In this document: piece by piece, positions 46,241-60,006 of the stretch
Numbering within the stretch: the first letter of the stretch is position 1
Layout of the letters: every line of letters begins with the position of its first letter
Origin: Arthrobacter sp. Bz4
Lineage (GTDB): Bacteria > Actinomycetota > Actinomycetes > Actinomycetales > Micrococcaceae
Reading direction: 5' to 3'
Assembly (NCBI RefSeq): GCF_003075455.1
Contig: NZ_QDAE01000013.1
Location: forward strand, 30,912 to 94,911
DNA length: 64,000 nucleotides
Made by a program: the position numbers and the translations under genes
The notes under the pieces: model-generated
Seen by the model: only the letters and a program-made list of their open reading frames with translations
What the model was told of the DNA's origin: nothing
Databases searched by the model: none

Positions 46241-47272
46241 ATGACTATTTCAGTGGCGGTTTCGGGTGCCAGCGGCTACGCCGGCGGTGAGTTGCTCCGC
46301 CTGCTCGCCTCCCATCCTTCGGTGACCATCGGTGCGATCACTGCCCACAGCAGTGCAGGATCGCGCCTCGGTGAACTTCAACCACACCTGCACTCGCTGA
46401 GCAACCGCCTGATTGAAGAGACCACAGTGGAAAACCTCGCTGGCCATGACGTGGTTTTCCTCGCCCTGCCTCACGGCGCCAGCGCCGATATCGCCGCCCA
46501 GCTACCCGACACCACCCTCGTGATCGATGCCGGCGCCGACCACCGCCTCTCCGACCCGGCTGCCTGGGAAAAGTTCTATGGCTCCGCCCACGCCGGCACC
46601 TGGCCGTACGGCCTCCCTGAGCTGCCCGACCACCGCGAACTCCTGCGCTCCGCCCGCCGGGTCGCCGTCCCGGGCTGTTACCCCACCAGTTCGCTGCTGG
46701 CGCTCACCCCGGGGTTCGCGGCCGGGCTGCTGCAGCCCGACGACGTCGTTATCGTTGCAGCGTCGGGCACCTCCGGCGCGGGCAAAGCGGTCAAGCCGCA
46801 CCTGCTGGGGTCCGAGGTGATGGGGGGAATGAGCCCGTACGGAGTCGGTGGCGCACACCGGCACACCCCCGAGATTGAGCAGGGGCTGTCCCTCGCCGCC
46901 GGGCAGCAGGTCCAGGTGTCCTTCACCCCGACCCTCGCACCGATGGCCCGCGGCATTCTCACCACCGCCACCGCCAAGGTGATGCCCGGAACCACTGCCG
47001 AACAGCTGCGGGATGCCTGGACCGCAGCGTACGACGACGAACCCTTCGTCACCGTGTTACCGGAAGGCCACTGGCCGGCCACGAAGGCCGTGCTCGGCTC
47101 CAACTACGCCAACCTCCAGCTGGCGTTCGACGAACACGCCGGGCGCGTGATTGTCACCTGCGTGATCGACAACCTCACCAAGGGCACCGCCGGCGGGGCC
47201 ATCCAATCCATGAACATTGCCCTGGGACTCCCGGAGACCGCTGGGCTCACCTTGCAGGGAGTAGCACCATGA
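46241..47272 (+). CDS. argC: N-acetyl-gamma-glutamyl-phosphate reductase
   Basis: ArgC reduces N-acetylglutamyl phosphate in arginine synthesis. The 343-residue protein has the NADP-binding start [19 protein letters not shown], the catalytic cysteine in [17 protein letters not shown] and [10 protein letters not shown]. It heads argCJBDFRGH. The ATG 46241 was chosen over the upstream open frame because of the -10 element and the family N-terminus. It overlaps argJ by 4 nt. Confidence 0.96.
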   Translation: MTISVAVSGASGYAGGELLRLLASHPSVTIGAITAHSSAGSRLGELQPHLHSLSNRLIEETTVENLAGHDVVFLALPHGASADIAAQLPDTTLVIDAGADHRLSDPAAWEKFYGSAHAGTWPYGLPELPDHRELLRSARRVAVPGCYPTSSLLALTPGFAAGLLQPDDVVIVAASGTSGAGKAVKPHLLGSEVMGGMSPYGVGGAHRHTPEIEQGLSLAAGQQVQVSFTPTLAPMARGILTTATAKVMPGTTAEQLRDAWTAAYDDEPFVTVLPEGHWPATKAVLGSNYANLQLAFDEHAGRVIVTCVIDNLTKGTAGGAIQSMNIALGLPETAGLTLQGVAP

Positions 47273-48438
47273 GCATCACCGCACCGGCCGGATTCCGCGC
47301 CGCAGGCACTGCCGCCGGACTCAAATCCTCGGGCAAGCCCGATGTCGCGGTCGTTGTCAACGACGGACCCCTGCAGCACGCAGCGGCAGTGTTTACCTCC
47401 AACCGGGTTGCCGCCGCACCCGTGCAGTGGTCCCGTCAGGTGGTTTCCGACGGGCGGGTCGATGCAGTGGTCCTCAACTCCGGGGGAGCGAACGCCTGCA
47501 CCGGGGCCGTTGGCTTCCAGAACACTCACGCCACCGCCGAGTACGTCGCCGACGCGCTGGGGGTCTCCTCGGGTGACGTTTTCATCTGCTCCACCGGGCT
47601 GATCGGGGAACAGCTCCCCATGGACAAGCTGCTGCCAGGCGTCAGCGACGCCGTCGCCCAACTGTCCACCGCCGGCGGGCAGGCCGCAGCCGAAGCCATC
47701 ATGACCACCGATTCGGTGCCAAAGAACGCGAGGCACCCGGCTTCAGTCGACGCCCCCAGCGAGGGATACTCCATCGGCGGGATGGCGAAGGGCGCCGGAA
47801 TGCTCGCCCCCGGTCTGGCCACCATGCTGGTGGTACTCACCACCGACGCTGTTGTCGATCCCGCACAGCTGGCCACGGCCCTGCGCGCGGCCACTCGAGT
47901 GACCTTCGACCGGACCGACTCGGACGGGTGCATGTCCACCAACGACACGGTGGTCCTGCTCGCGTCGGGCGCCAGCGGGGTCACCCCCGACCTGCAGGAG
48001 TTCGAGGGAGCGCTCACCGGGGTCTGCCATTCACTGGCCCAGCAGCTGATCAAGGACGCCGAAGGTGCCAGCCACGACATCGCCATCACCGCCGTCAACG
48101 CGGCCAGCGAGAAGGACGCCGAAACGGTGTGCCGATCGGTGGCCCGCTCAAACCTCTTCAAGACGGCCATCTTCGGCAACGACCCCAACTGGGGCCGGGT
48201 GCTGGCAGCGGTCGGCACCACCGACGCGGCCTTCGAACCGGACCAGTTGAACGTCACCATGAACGGGGTGCAGATCTGCCGCAACGGCGGCATCGGCGAT
48301 TCACGGGACCTGGTGGACCTCACGGGCCGCGAGGTCACGGTCGAGATTGATCTCAACGCCGGGACCGAGACCGCGACCATCTGGACCAACGACCTCACGC
48401 ACGAATACGTGCACGAAAACTCGGCGTACTCGTCGTAA
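47269..48438 (+). CDS. argJ: Bifunctional glutamate N-acetyltransferase/amino-acid acetyltransferase
   Basis: ArgJ recycles acetyl groups from ornithine to glutamate and self-cleaves before a threonine nucleophile. The 389-residue precursor has [30 protein letters not shown] (cleavage region, Ala-Thr bond in PGLATML) and [15 protein letters not shown]. ArgJ makes a separate argA/argE unnecessary, which fits an operon with neither. Confidence 0.95.
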   Translation: MSITAPAGFRAAGTAAGLKSSGKPDVAVVVNDGPLQHAAAVFTSNRVAAAPVQWSRQVVSDGRVDAVVLNSGGANACTGAVGFQNTHATAEYVADALGVSSGDVFICSTGLIGEQLPMDKLLPGVSDAVAQLSTAGGQAAAEAIMTTDSVPKNARHPASVDAPSEGYSIGGMAKGAGMLAPGLATMLVVLTTDAVVDPAQLATALRAATRVTFDRTDSDGCMSTNDTVVLLASGASGVTPDLQEFEGALTGVCHSLAQQLIKDAEGASHDIAITAVNAASEKDAETVCRSVARSNLFKTAIFGNDPNWGRVLAAVGTTDAAFEPDQLNVTMNGVQICRNGGIGDSRDLVDLTGREVTVEIDLNAGTETATIWTNDLTHEYVHENSAYSS

Positions 48439-48476
48439 CGGTTGCCCGCCGCGGCAGCTTAGAACAGAAGGACACC

Positions 48477-49381
48477 ATGAATTCAGTCATTGCCGCACAG
48501 GACAAGGCAGAGACCCTCATCGAAGCGCTGCCGTGGATCCAACGGTTTGCTGGCACCACGATGGTGATCAAATACGGCGGCAACGCCATGGTCAACGAGG
48601 ACCTGCGCCGCGCCTTCGCCGAGGACATCGTCTTCCTCCACCACGTCGGAATCCGCCCGGTCGTCGTCCATGGCGGCGGACCGCAGATCAGCTCCATGCT
48701 GCAACGGCTCGGCATGGAGTCCGAATTCAAGGGCGGCCTGCGGGTCACCACCCCCGCCACCATGGACGTGGTCCGGATGGTGCTCACCGGTCAGGTGGGC
48801 CGCGAGCTGGTCGGTCTCATCAACTCCCATGGCCCCTACGCCGTCGGACTCTCCGGTGAGGACGGCGGCCTCCTGCAAGCCACCCGCACCGGCACCGTCG
48901 TCGACGGCGTCGAGGTGGACCTCGGCCTGGTCGGCGAGGTGGTCGGCGTGAACCCGGCCGCCATCCTCGACATCCTTGAGGCCGGCCGGATCCCAGTGAT
49001 TTCAACGGTCGCCCCGGAGATTGACGACGACGGCGAGGGCACCAACCAGGTCCTCAACGTCAACGCCGATACCGCCGCGGCGGCCCTGGCCCAGGCCCTG
49101 AACGCCTCCAAACTGGTGATCCTCACGGACGTCGAGGGGCTGTACGCCAACTGGCCCGACAGGTCCTCGTTGATCTCTTCCCTCACCGCTGGCCAGCTGC
49201 GCGCCATGCTGCCGCAGCTCGAGTCGGGCATGATTCCGAAAATGACCGCGTGCCTCGCCGCCATCGACGGCGGAGTGGAGCGCGCGCACATCGTCGACGG
49301 CAGGCTGGCCCACTCCATGCTGCTGGAAACCTTCACCACCGCCGGAATCGGCACCCAGGTGGTACCGGACGAGGACGGATC

Positions 49382-49385
<4 letters not shown>
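48477..49385 (+). CDS. argB: Acetylglutamate kinase
   Basis: ArgB phosphorylates N-acetylglutamate and is the feedback-controlled step in many bacteria. The 302-residue amino-acid kinase has [24 protein letters not shown], the [15 protein letters not shown] region and [13 protein letters not shown]. The stop overlaps argD (ATGA). Confidence 0.96.
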
Positions 49386-52130
<2,745 letters not shown>

Positions 52131-52185
52131 CCATTTCTTGCCTCTTTCAGACAAAACCAACCTCAACACCCTAGGAGCACAACCC

Positions 52186-54827
<2,642 letters not shown>

Positions 54828-54880
54828 GACAGGATCTAGTGCAGCCGCCCGTCGACCGGGCCAGACGATAAGGACCCACA

Positions 54881-55642
54881 GTGATTGAGCATCTCATCCG
54901 CGAAGTATCAGCCGGGCTCGCCGTTGCCGGTGAGGACCTGAAGGCCACAGTGAAGGGGATCGACGACAGTTCGTTCGGCGAACCTACCGCGTTGCCCGGC
55001 TGGTCGCGGGCCCACGTGGTCGCGCACGCGGAGGGAATCTCGCGCGCCATGCAGCGGCAGGTCGAGCATGCGACGCAGGGCAACCTGATCGAGCTGTACG
55101 ACGGCGGGTACGAGGGCCGGGTCCAGGCCATCGAGGCCAGGGCCCAGCGCCCGGCCGCCGAGCAGAAGGAAGCACTGGTGGCGGCGGTTGACGCCGCCGT
55201 CGGCGCGTTCGAGAACGCCCGCGACCAGTGGGAGGCAAAAGTCTCCTTCCGGAATGGGACTGTCTACGACGCGGCCCTGGCGCTGTGGCGGGAGCTGGTG
55301 ATCCACGCGTCCGACCTCGATGCCGGCACCACCACCCGGGATTGGAGCGACCGCTTCTGCCATTACCTCATCGATTTCCTTGCAGCCCGCGTCCCACAGG
55401 GAACTGTCCTGAAGCTGCAGCCGATGGGCGAGGAAGCGATCACAGTCCAGGCGCCCGGTTCCGACGACACCTCGGAGGCCGCCCACACCGTCGTCGTGAC
55501 CGGCGCATTGCAGGACATCGCCGCGTGGCTTGCGGGTCGCGAACCCGTCGGTGGTCTGGAAGCCACTGATGCGGCCGAAGACGCCGACACAGTTGACCTG
55601 CCGGAGCTGGGACCCTGGCCGGCAGCGGTCTCGCCCCAGTAA
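54881..55642 (+). CDS. Maleylpyruvate isomerase (MDMPI) N-terminal-domain protein
   Basis: The 253-residue protein has the DinB-like four-helix metal-binding fold of mycothiol-dependent maleylpyruvate isomerases: LPGWSRAHVVAHAEGIS (His ligand), LVIHASDLDAGT and the helix IDFLAARVP. A C-terminal half follows. The GTG start is 53 bp after argH. Whether the enzyme acts on maleylpyruvate or another thiol substrate is unknown. Confidence 0.8.
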   Translation: MIEHLIREVSAGLAVAGEDLKATVKGIDDSSFGEPTALPGWSRAHVVAHAEGISRAMQRQVEHATQGNLIELYDGGYEGRVQAIEARAQRPAAEQKEALVAAVDAAVGAFENARDQWEAKVSFRNGTVYDAALALWRELVIHASDLDAGTTTRDWSDRFCHYLIDFLAARVPQGTVLKLQPMGEEAITVQAPGSDDTSEAAHTVVVTGALQDIAAWLAGREPVGGLEATDAAEDADTVDLPELGPWPAAVSPQ

Positions 55643-55703
55643 CACCCTTCCGGAACGGTAGGTGCCTGCTGTAGGTTGGGAGCATCCTGTCCCAGGAGGC
55701 AGC

Positions 55704-56276
55704 ATGGAATCCCAACTCACCGGCGAGTTGCAGCGCGAATCGGCGTCCCACCGTGCCGAGCCGCTGGGCCGTGTTGAACGGTTGAGGGACGGGTATGTGC
55801 TGGCGTTCGACCGGCAGTTCGACTACCCGCGCTCCTACATCTGGAACCTTCTCACCGAACCGGCACGGCTCGCCCAGTGGCTTGGGAAGCTGACACCTGG
55901 CTGGGAACTCGGAAAGGAATATGCGCTGGATATGGGCGGCGACCCGTCCACCGGCACTGTTCTTCAACTCAACCCGCCCACCAGCCTCCAGGTCACCTGG
56001 GACGACAACATGGGGCTCGAATCAATCCTGGAATGGCGGGTTCTTGACTGCGCCGGCGGTGCCCTGCTGCAGTTGCGGGTCCGATCGGAAACCGCAGATT
56101 TCCTCACCGAGGGTGCTGCTGGCTGGCAACTCATCCTGGACACCCTCGACGCCATCGCTGCTGGCAGGACGCCCGGCCCGGATGCAGACTGGGCTGCGTT
56201 ACGGGACGCGTACGCCACCAATACCAGCTCTCCCACACGATGGGTGAACTGGAGATCGCCGACGGGGTCACCATGA
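55704..56276 (+). CDS. SRPBCC (AHSA1-type) domain protein, possibly frameshifted with the next ORF
   Basis: AGGAGG at 55694-55699 precedes ATG 55704. The visible 190 residues carry the SRPBCC/START-like pattern: YVLAFDRQFDYPRSYIWNLL, TEPARLAQWLGKLTPGWELG and TWDDNMGLESILEW, followed by a hydrophobic-cavity strand. The last ~25 residues diverge and the frame ends inside the next ORF, which has no ribosome site of its own. A one-base deletion near 56210-56240 would fuse them into one longer protein; the two could also be separate. Hydrophobic ligand unknown. Confidence 0.65.
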   Translation: MESQLTGELQRESASHRAEPLGRVERLRDGYVLAFDRQFDYPRSYIWNLLTEPARLAQWLGKLTPGWELGKEYALDMGGDPSTGTVLQLNPPTSLQVTWDDNMGLESILEWRVLDCAGGALLQLRVRSETADFLTEGAAGWQLILDTLDAIAAGRTPGPDADWAALRDAYATNTSSPTRWVNWRSPTGSP

Positions 56277-56578
56277 TCCACTTCGATCGACGCTTCGAGG
56301 CGACCCTGCCCAGGGTGAAGGACGCGGTGACCGCGGATCCGTCGCAGCAGCCGCGGGTCGAGCAGGCGGAGGTGGACTTCACGGCCGCCGGCTCTTCCAC
56401 CATTGTCACCGTCAGACATGTGGTGGAAGACCCCACCGAGACCGCAGCACTGATGGCCCGCTGGCATGCCCATCTTGATGCGGTGGGAGTGGATATCGAC
56501 GGCGATACCCCTCACATCAGCGTCCGTAAACTGCGAGTGCTTGAGGACTTCTACCGGGCCAACACCGCCGCTGAGTGA
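56240..56578 (+). CDS. Small conserved-looking protein, or C-terminal part of the SRPBCC protein
   Basis: The 112-residue frame starts MGELEIADGVTMIHFDRRFE and continues VVEDPTETAALMARWHAHLD. The first residues recall the beginning of an SRPBCC-like domain. No Shine-Dalgarno is seen before ATG 56240, and the previous frame overlaps by 37 nt, suggesting a frameshifted continuation. Its 3' end overlaps the ogt gene by 28 bp on the other strand. Confidence 0.5.
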   Translation: MGELEIADGVTMIHFDRRFEATLPRVKDAVTADPSQQPRVEQAEVDFTAAGSSTIVTVRHVVEDPTETAALMARWHAHLDAVGVDIDGDTPHISVRKLRVLEDFYRANTAAE

Positions 56579-57096
56579 GACGCCTCGCGGGCCAACAGGC
56601 TGGTCTTGACCGCCAACCCCCACCGGAAGCCGCCGAGGGAGCCATCGGTGCGGATCACCCGATGACACGGTACAAAGAGCGCCGCAGCGTTCTTGGCGCA
56701 GGCGCCGGCTGCCGCGCGCACCGCGCCGGCATTGCCCGCCAGCGAGGCGTACTGCGCGTAGGTGACCGGCCGGCCCGGCTCAACAGTGCGCAACATGTCC
56801 CACGCATGGCTGCGGAACGGTCCCGACACCTGTTGCACTCTCACCGAGTCGATCGCCGTAATGTCGCCGTCGTAGTACGCGTCGACTGCCGCAGCGATGG
56901 GCCCAAGCTCGGCGGGAGCCACCTCACGTGGTGGGTCGGTGGGACGGAGTGTCGGATGGATTTGCCCGGTCAGTTCCGCCAGCTCCGAGGTCCAGCCAGA
57001 CGCGAGCACAACGCCGCCCTGCTCCAGGATGGTGAACGGACCGTCAGGGGTGAGGACTGTGGTTTGCCGGACCACGGTGGGGGGATCGAGGGTCAT
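56551..57096 (-). CDS. ogt: Methylated-DNA--protein-cysteine methyltransferase
   Basis: This suicide repair protein removes alkyl groups from O6-alkylguanine. The 181-residue protein has the active-site motif PCHRV with Cys144 and the helix-turn-helix region preceding it (SRVRVQQVSGPFRS-like region, ASLAGNAGAVRAAAGACAKN). ATG 57096 overlaps the stop of the Ada/AlkA gene (ATGA). The frame is open upstream, but this start is normal. Confidence 0.92.
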   Translation of the reverse strand: MTLDPPTVVRQTTVLTPDGPFTILEQGGVVLASGWTSELAELTGQIHPTLRPTDPPREVAPAELGPIAAAVDAYYDGDITAIDSVRVQQVSGPFRSHAWDMLRTVEPGRPVTYAQYASLAGNAGAVRAAAGACAKNAAALFVPCHRVIRTDGSLGGFRWGLAVKTSLLAREASHSAAVLAR

Positions 57097-58652
57097 GGGG
57101 TTGCTGCTTTCACTGGTGGGGTTGCGGGGGTTGCGGGGGTGCGGGTCGCAGGGTGGCTGGCAGCCAGGCGCCAGAGGTGCATGGTGGCGTAGGAGCGCCA
57201 GGGGCTGAAGCGTTCCATGGACGCCGAAAGCTGCCGCGGGTGGACCGGTCCGGTCTGTCCCGGGAGGGCGGCCCAACCGGTGCGCAGGGCTGCGTCATTG
57301 TCCAGCTGGATATCGGGGGCACCGAGCACGCGCAGTGCCACATAGCCGACGGTCCAGGGCCCAATGCCCGGAAGTGGGAGGAGTTTGCGTTTCAGGTCCG
57401 CGACACTGTCCTCCACCCCAAGGTGCAGACGCCCCTCGGCGAGGGCTGCGCTGACCCGCAGAATACTTTCACGACGTCGAGCCGGGCCGGTGAGGAGCTC
57501 GGCGCCGCCGTCGGCTAGTTGAGCCGGAGTGGGAAAGAGCCGGTGGAGCGTGCTGGCGCCCGGTTGGGGGACCAGCGTCGACGCGGTACCGAGCGCCGCG
57601 AGCCGGTGCAGCGTGCCCCGGGCGGCTTTGACAGAGATTTGCTGACCGATGAGCGCGCGGATCAGAATCTCGTGGGGGTCGGTGGCCCCGGGCAGCCGGA
57701 TCCCGGGAAGGAGGCGCACCCGGTCGGCGAGCAGCGGGTCGGCGCCCAGGACGCCGTCGACGGCTTGCGGGTCGGCGTCGAGGTCGAATAGCCGGCGAAT
57801 CCGGGACAACAACACCGGCAGGTCGGGCAACTTCTCCACGGTCACTGTCACAGCCAGCGCAGGCACGCCACTGGGCGCCGTGGTCAGGCGTGCGCTGAAC
57901 CTGCCCTGTCCTCCCGGCAGCTGCAGCAACCGCTCGTACACCCCATCGGTTGCGTGCTCCACGCCGTCGACCGCTCGGAGCCGCAGGAACTCGAAGATGC
58001 CGGGGTCGTAGGGGGCGCGGAGGGGGAGGGTCAGCGCCAGGGTTGAACCAGCCGGGGTGGTACCAGCCGGGCGGCCGGGGGTGTTGTCGCCGGCGGCTTT
58101 CGCGCGGCCGCGAAGATCGGAGGGGGTGAGCGCAAACACTTCCTGCACGGTGTCATTGAAGGACCTGATACTGCTGAACCCGGCGGCGAAGGCAATGTCC
58201 GAGAACTTCAAGCCGGTAGCCGTGAGCAGTGACCGTGCGGTCTGGGCGCGGGTGGCACGGGCGAGGGCGAGTGGGCCGGCGCCCAACTCCTGATGCAGGA
58301 TCCGGTTCAACTGGCGGCTTGAATAACCCAGCCGCGCTGCCAGTCCCGTGACGCCGGTCCGGTCCACCTCTCCATCGGAGATCAGCCGCATGGCGCGGGC
58401 CGCAGCATCGGAGCGCAGGTTCCAGTCCGGGGTGCCCGGGACCGCCTCTGGGAGACAGCGTTTGCAGGCACGGTACCCGGCCTGGTGCGCGGCCGCCGAG
58501 GTCTGGTAGAACCGCACATTGGCGGGCTTGGGGGTTCTCGCTGGGCATGACGGCCGGCAGTAAATTCTCGTTGTCGCCACAGCTGTGACGAACTGGCCGT
58601 CAAAACGCGCGTCCCGCGAGTCGATTGCCCGATACTGCTGCCAGAAGTCCAT
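57093..58652 (-). CDS. Ada-AlkA fusion: methylphosphotriester-sensing regulator with DNA-3-methyladenine glycosylase II domain
   Basis: The 519-residue protein has an N-terminal Ada domain with four zinc/methyl-acceptor cysteines, Cys32, Cys36, Cys63 and Cys66 (YCRPSCPAR, RACKRCLPE), an AraC-type HTH (GLAARLGYSSRQLNRILHQE) and a C-terminal AlkA glycosylase with the helix-hairpin-helix LPLPGIGPWTVGYVALRVLG and the catalytic Asp region IQLDNDAALR. It can sense methyl phosphotriesters, activate repair genes and excise alkylated bases. It heads a two-gene operon with ogt. Confidence 0.92.
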   Translation of the reverse strand: MDFWQQYRAIDSRDARFDGQFVTAVATTRIYCRPSCPARTPKPANVRFYQTSAAAHQAGYRACKRCLPEAVPGTPDWNLRSDAAARAMRLISDGEVDRTGVTGLAARLGYSSRQLNRILHQELGAGPLALARATRAQTARSLLTATGLKFSDIAFAAGFSSIRSFNDTVQEVFALTPSDLRGRAKAAGDNTPGRPAGTTPAGSTLALTLPLRAPYDPGIFEFLRLRAVDGVEHATDGVYERLLQLPGGQGRFSARLTTAPSGVPALAVTVTVEKLPDLPVLLSRIRRLFDLDADPQAVDGVLGADPLLADRVRLLPGIRLPGATDPHEILIRALIGQQISVKAARGTLHRLAALGTASTLVPQPGASTLHRLFPTPAQLADGGAELLTGPARRRESILRVSAALAEGRLHLGVEDSVADLKRKLLPLPGIGPWTVGYVALRVLGAPDIQLDNDAALRTGWAALPGQTGPVHPRQLSASMERFSPWRSYATMHLWRLAASHPATRTPATPATPPVKAATP

Positions 58653-58733
58653 CCACCCATCGTTGCAGGTTGAACCGCCCCTCAGCTAGCGGAAATCGGA
58701 CATCAGCGTGGGTGGGGTGGCTGCAGGGTTTGC

Positions 58734-58739
58734 TACCGT
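58734..58739 (+). promoter_or_regulatory. Putative -10 element of mpg
   Basis: TACCGT is 7 nt before the GTG at 58747, the likely start. Other GTGs at 58741 and 58743 are closer. Confidence 0.35.
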
Positions 58740-58746
58740 CGTGTGC

Positions 58747-59382
58747 GTGACTGCGACCCCCGACAGAAACCGCCTGGCCCTGCCCGCCACCCAGGTCGCG
58801 CCCCTGCTGCTGGGGAGCACCCTGACCCACGACGACGACACCGGCCGCGTTGCCGTCCGCATCACCGAGGTGGAGGCCTATCTTGGTGCCGACGACCCGG
58901 GATCGCACGCGTTCCGCGGACAGACGGCCCGGAACACCACCATGTTCGGTAACCCCGGCCACCTCTATGTCTACTTCACCTACGGTATGCACTACTGCGC
59001 CAATGTGGTCTGCGGCGAGGCAGGTCAGGCAACCGGGTTGCTGCTGCGGGCAGGGGAAATCGTCGAGGGGCTCGATGTTGCCCGGGAACGGCGGAAGTCT
59101 CCACGACACGACGTCGACCTGGCCCGCGGACCAGCCCGCCTGGCTCAGGCGCTCGGACTGAACCGGAAACTTGACGGCGCCGACCTGTTTGCGGCGCCCC
59201 TCACCCTGACCCTGCCTGCGGCACCGGTGGACCCGGACCTCGTGTCGAGTGGCCCCCGCGTCGGAGTCGCCGGCGTGGGCGGGGGCAGTGAATATCCCTG
59301 GCGGTACTGGCTCACCGACGACCCCACCGTGTCGCGGTACCGCGCGGCGAAGCCCCGTATACCCCGTACAGTTAACGGGTGA
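58747..59382 (+). CDS. mpg: DNA-3-methyladenine glycosylase, AAG/MPG family
   Basis: The 211-residue protein matches the MPG/AAG glycosylase family: [20 protein letters not shown] (catalytic Glu in VEAY), [20 protein letters not shown] and [16 protein letters not shown]. It excises 3-methyladenine and other alkylated purines. Divergent from the Ada-AlkA gene and ogt, it completes a cluster of three alkylation-repair activities. GTG 58747 fits the leaderless spacing; the frame is open upstream to 58708. Confidence 0.92.
   Translation: MTATPDRNRLALPATQVAPLLLGSTLTHDDDTGRVAVRITEVEAYLGADDPGSHAFRGQTARNTTMFGNPGHLYVYFTYGMHYCANVVCGEAGQATGLLLRAGEIVEGLDVARERRKSPRHDVDLARGPARLAQALGLNRKLDGADLFAAPLTLTLPAAPVDPDLVSSGPRVGVAGVGGGSEYPWRYWLTDDPTVSRYRAAKPRIPRTVNG
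59367..59372 (+). promoter_or_regulatory. Putative -10 element of leaderless apt
   Basis: TACAGT lies inside the end of mpg and 6 nt before the apt GTG at 59379. Confidence 0.4.
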
Positions 59383-59930
59383 ATAATTCAGTGCCCACAA
59401 TCTCCGGGACGACAGCTCAGGACTATGTTGAACAACTCTGCCTGACCGTTCAGGACTTTCCCCGGCCGGGAATCAGCTTCCGCGATCTCACCCCGGTGTT
59501 TAGCGATGGACCCGCATTCCGTGCCGTCATCGATGACCTGGTCAAACCCTTCACCGGCACCTTCGACCTCGTCGCAGGGATTGAGGCACGCGGATTCCTG
59601 CTGGCCGCCGCCGTCGCCTACGCGACCGGCACCGGAGTGTTGGCGGTCCGCAAACCCGGAAAGCTGCCCCGGCCGGTCCTCTCCGAGTCCTACAGCCTCG
59701 AGTATGGGGAGGCAAAGCTGGAGATCCATCAGGACGACGTCGCCCCGGGGACGCGGGTGCTGGTGCTCGACGACGTGCTGGCCACCGGGGGCACCCTGGC
59801 CGCGGCGACCGCCCTGTTCGAATCGTGCGGAGCCGAGGTTGTCGGTTGCGCGGTGGTCCTGGAACTCACCGGGTTGCAGGGACGGCTGAAAGTCCAGCAG
59901 TACCCAGTGCACACGGTGGTGGCCTCATAG
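59379..59930 (+). CDS. apt: Adenine phosphoribosyltransferase
   Basis: Apt salvages adenine to AMP using PRPP. The 183-residue protein has the PRPP motif [17 protein letters not shown] and family sequences [18 protein letters not shown] and [21 protein letters not shown] 59379 overlaps the mpg stop by 4 nt. Confidence 0.94.
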   Translation: MNNSVPTISGTTAQDYVEQLCLTVQDFPRPGISFRDLTPVFSDGPAFRAVIDDLVKPFTGTFDLVAGIEARGFLLAAAVAYATGTGVLAVRKPGKLPRPVLSESYSLEYGEAKLEIHQDDVAPGTRVLVLDDVLATGGTLAAATALFESCGAEVVGCAVVLELTGLQGRLKVQQYPVHTVVAS

Positions 59931-59966
59931 GATTCACCGATCATGCCAAAAGTGCCAGCTGCACTG

Positions 59967-59972
59967 TAGAAT
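59967..59972 (+). promoter_or_regulatory. Putative -10 element of the HelD-like gene
   Basis: TAGAAT is one mismatch from TATAAT and lies about 35 nt before the ATG at 60007. No clear -35 was found. Confidence 0.3.
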
Positions 59973-60006
59973 TGACGGTCTGCCTTTGGCGAGAGGGAAA
60001 CGCATA

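Noticed and set aside
59931..60006. Rifampicin-associated element upstream of the HelD-like gene
   Set aside because: No inverted repeat resembling the known element was seen in the short upstream region, so rifampicin control is not claimed.
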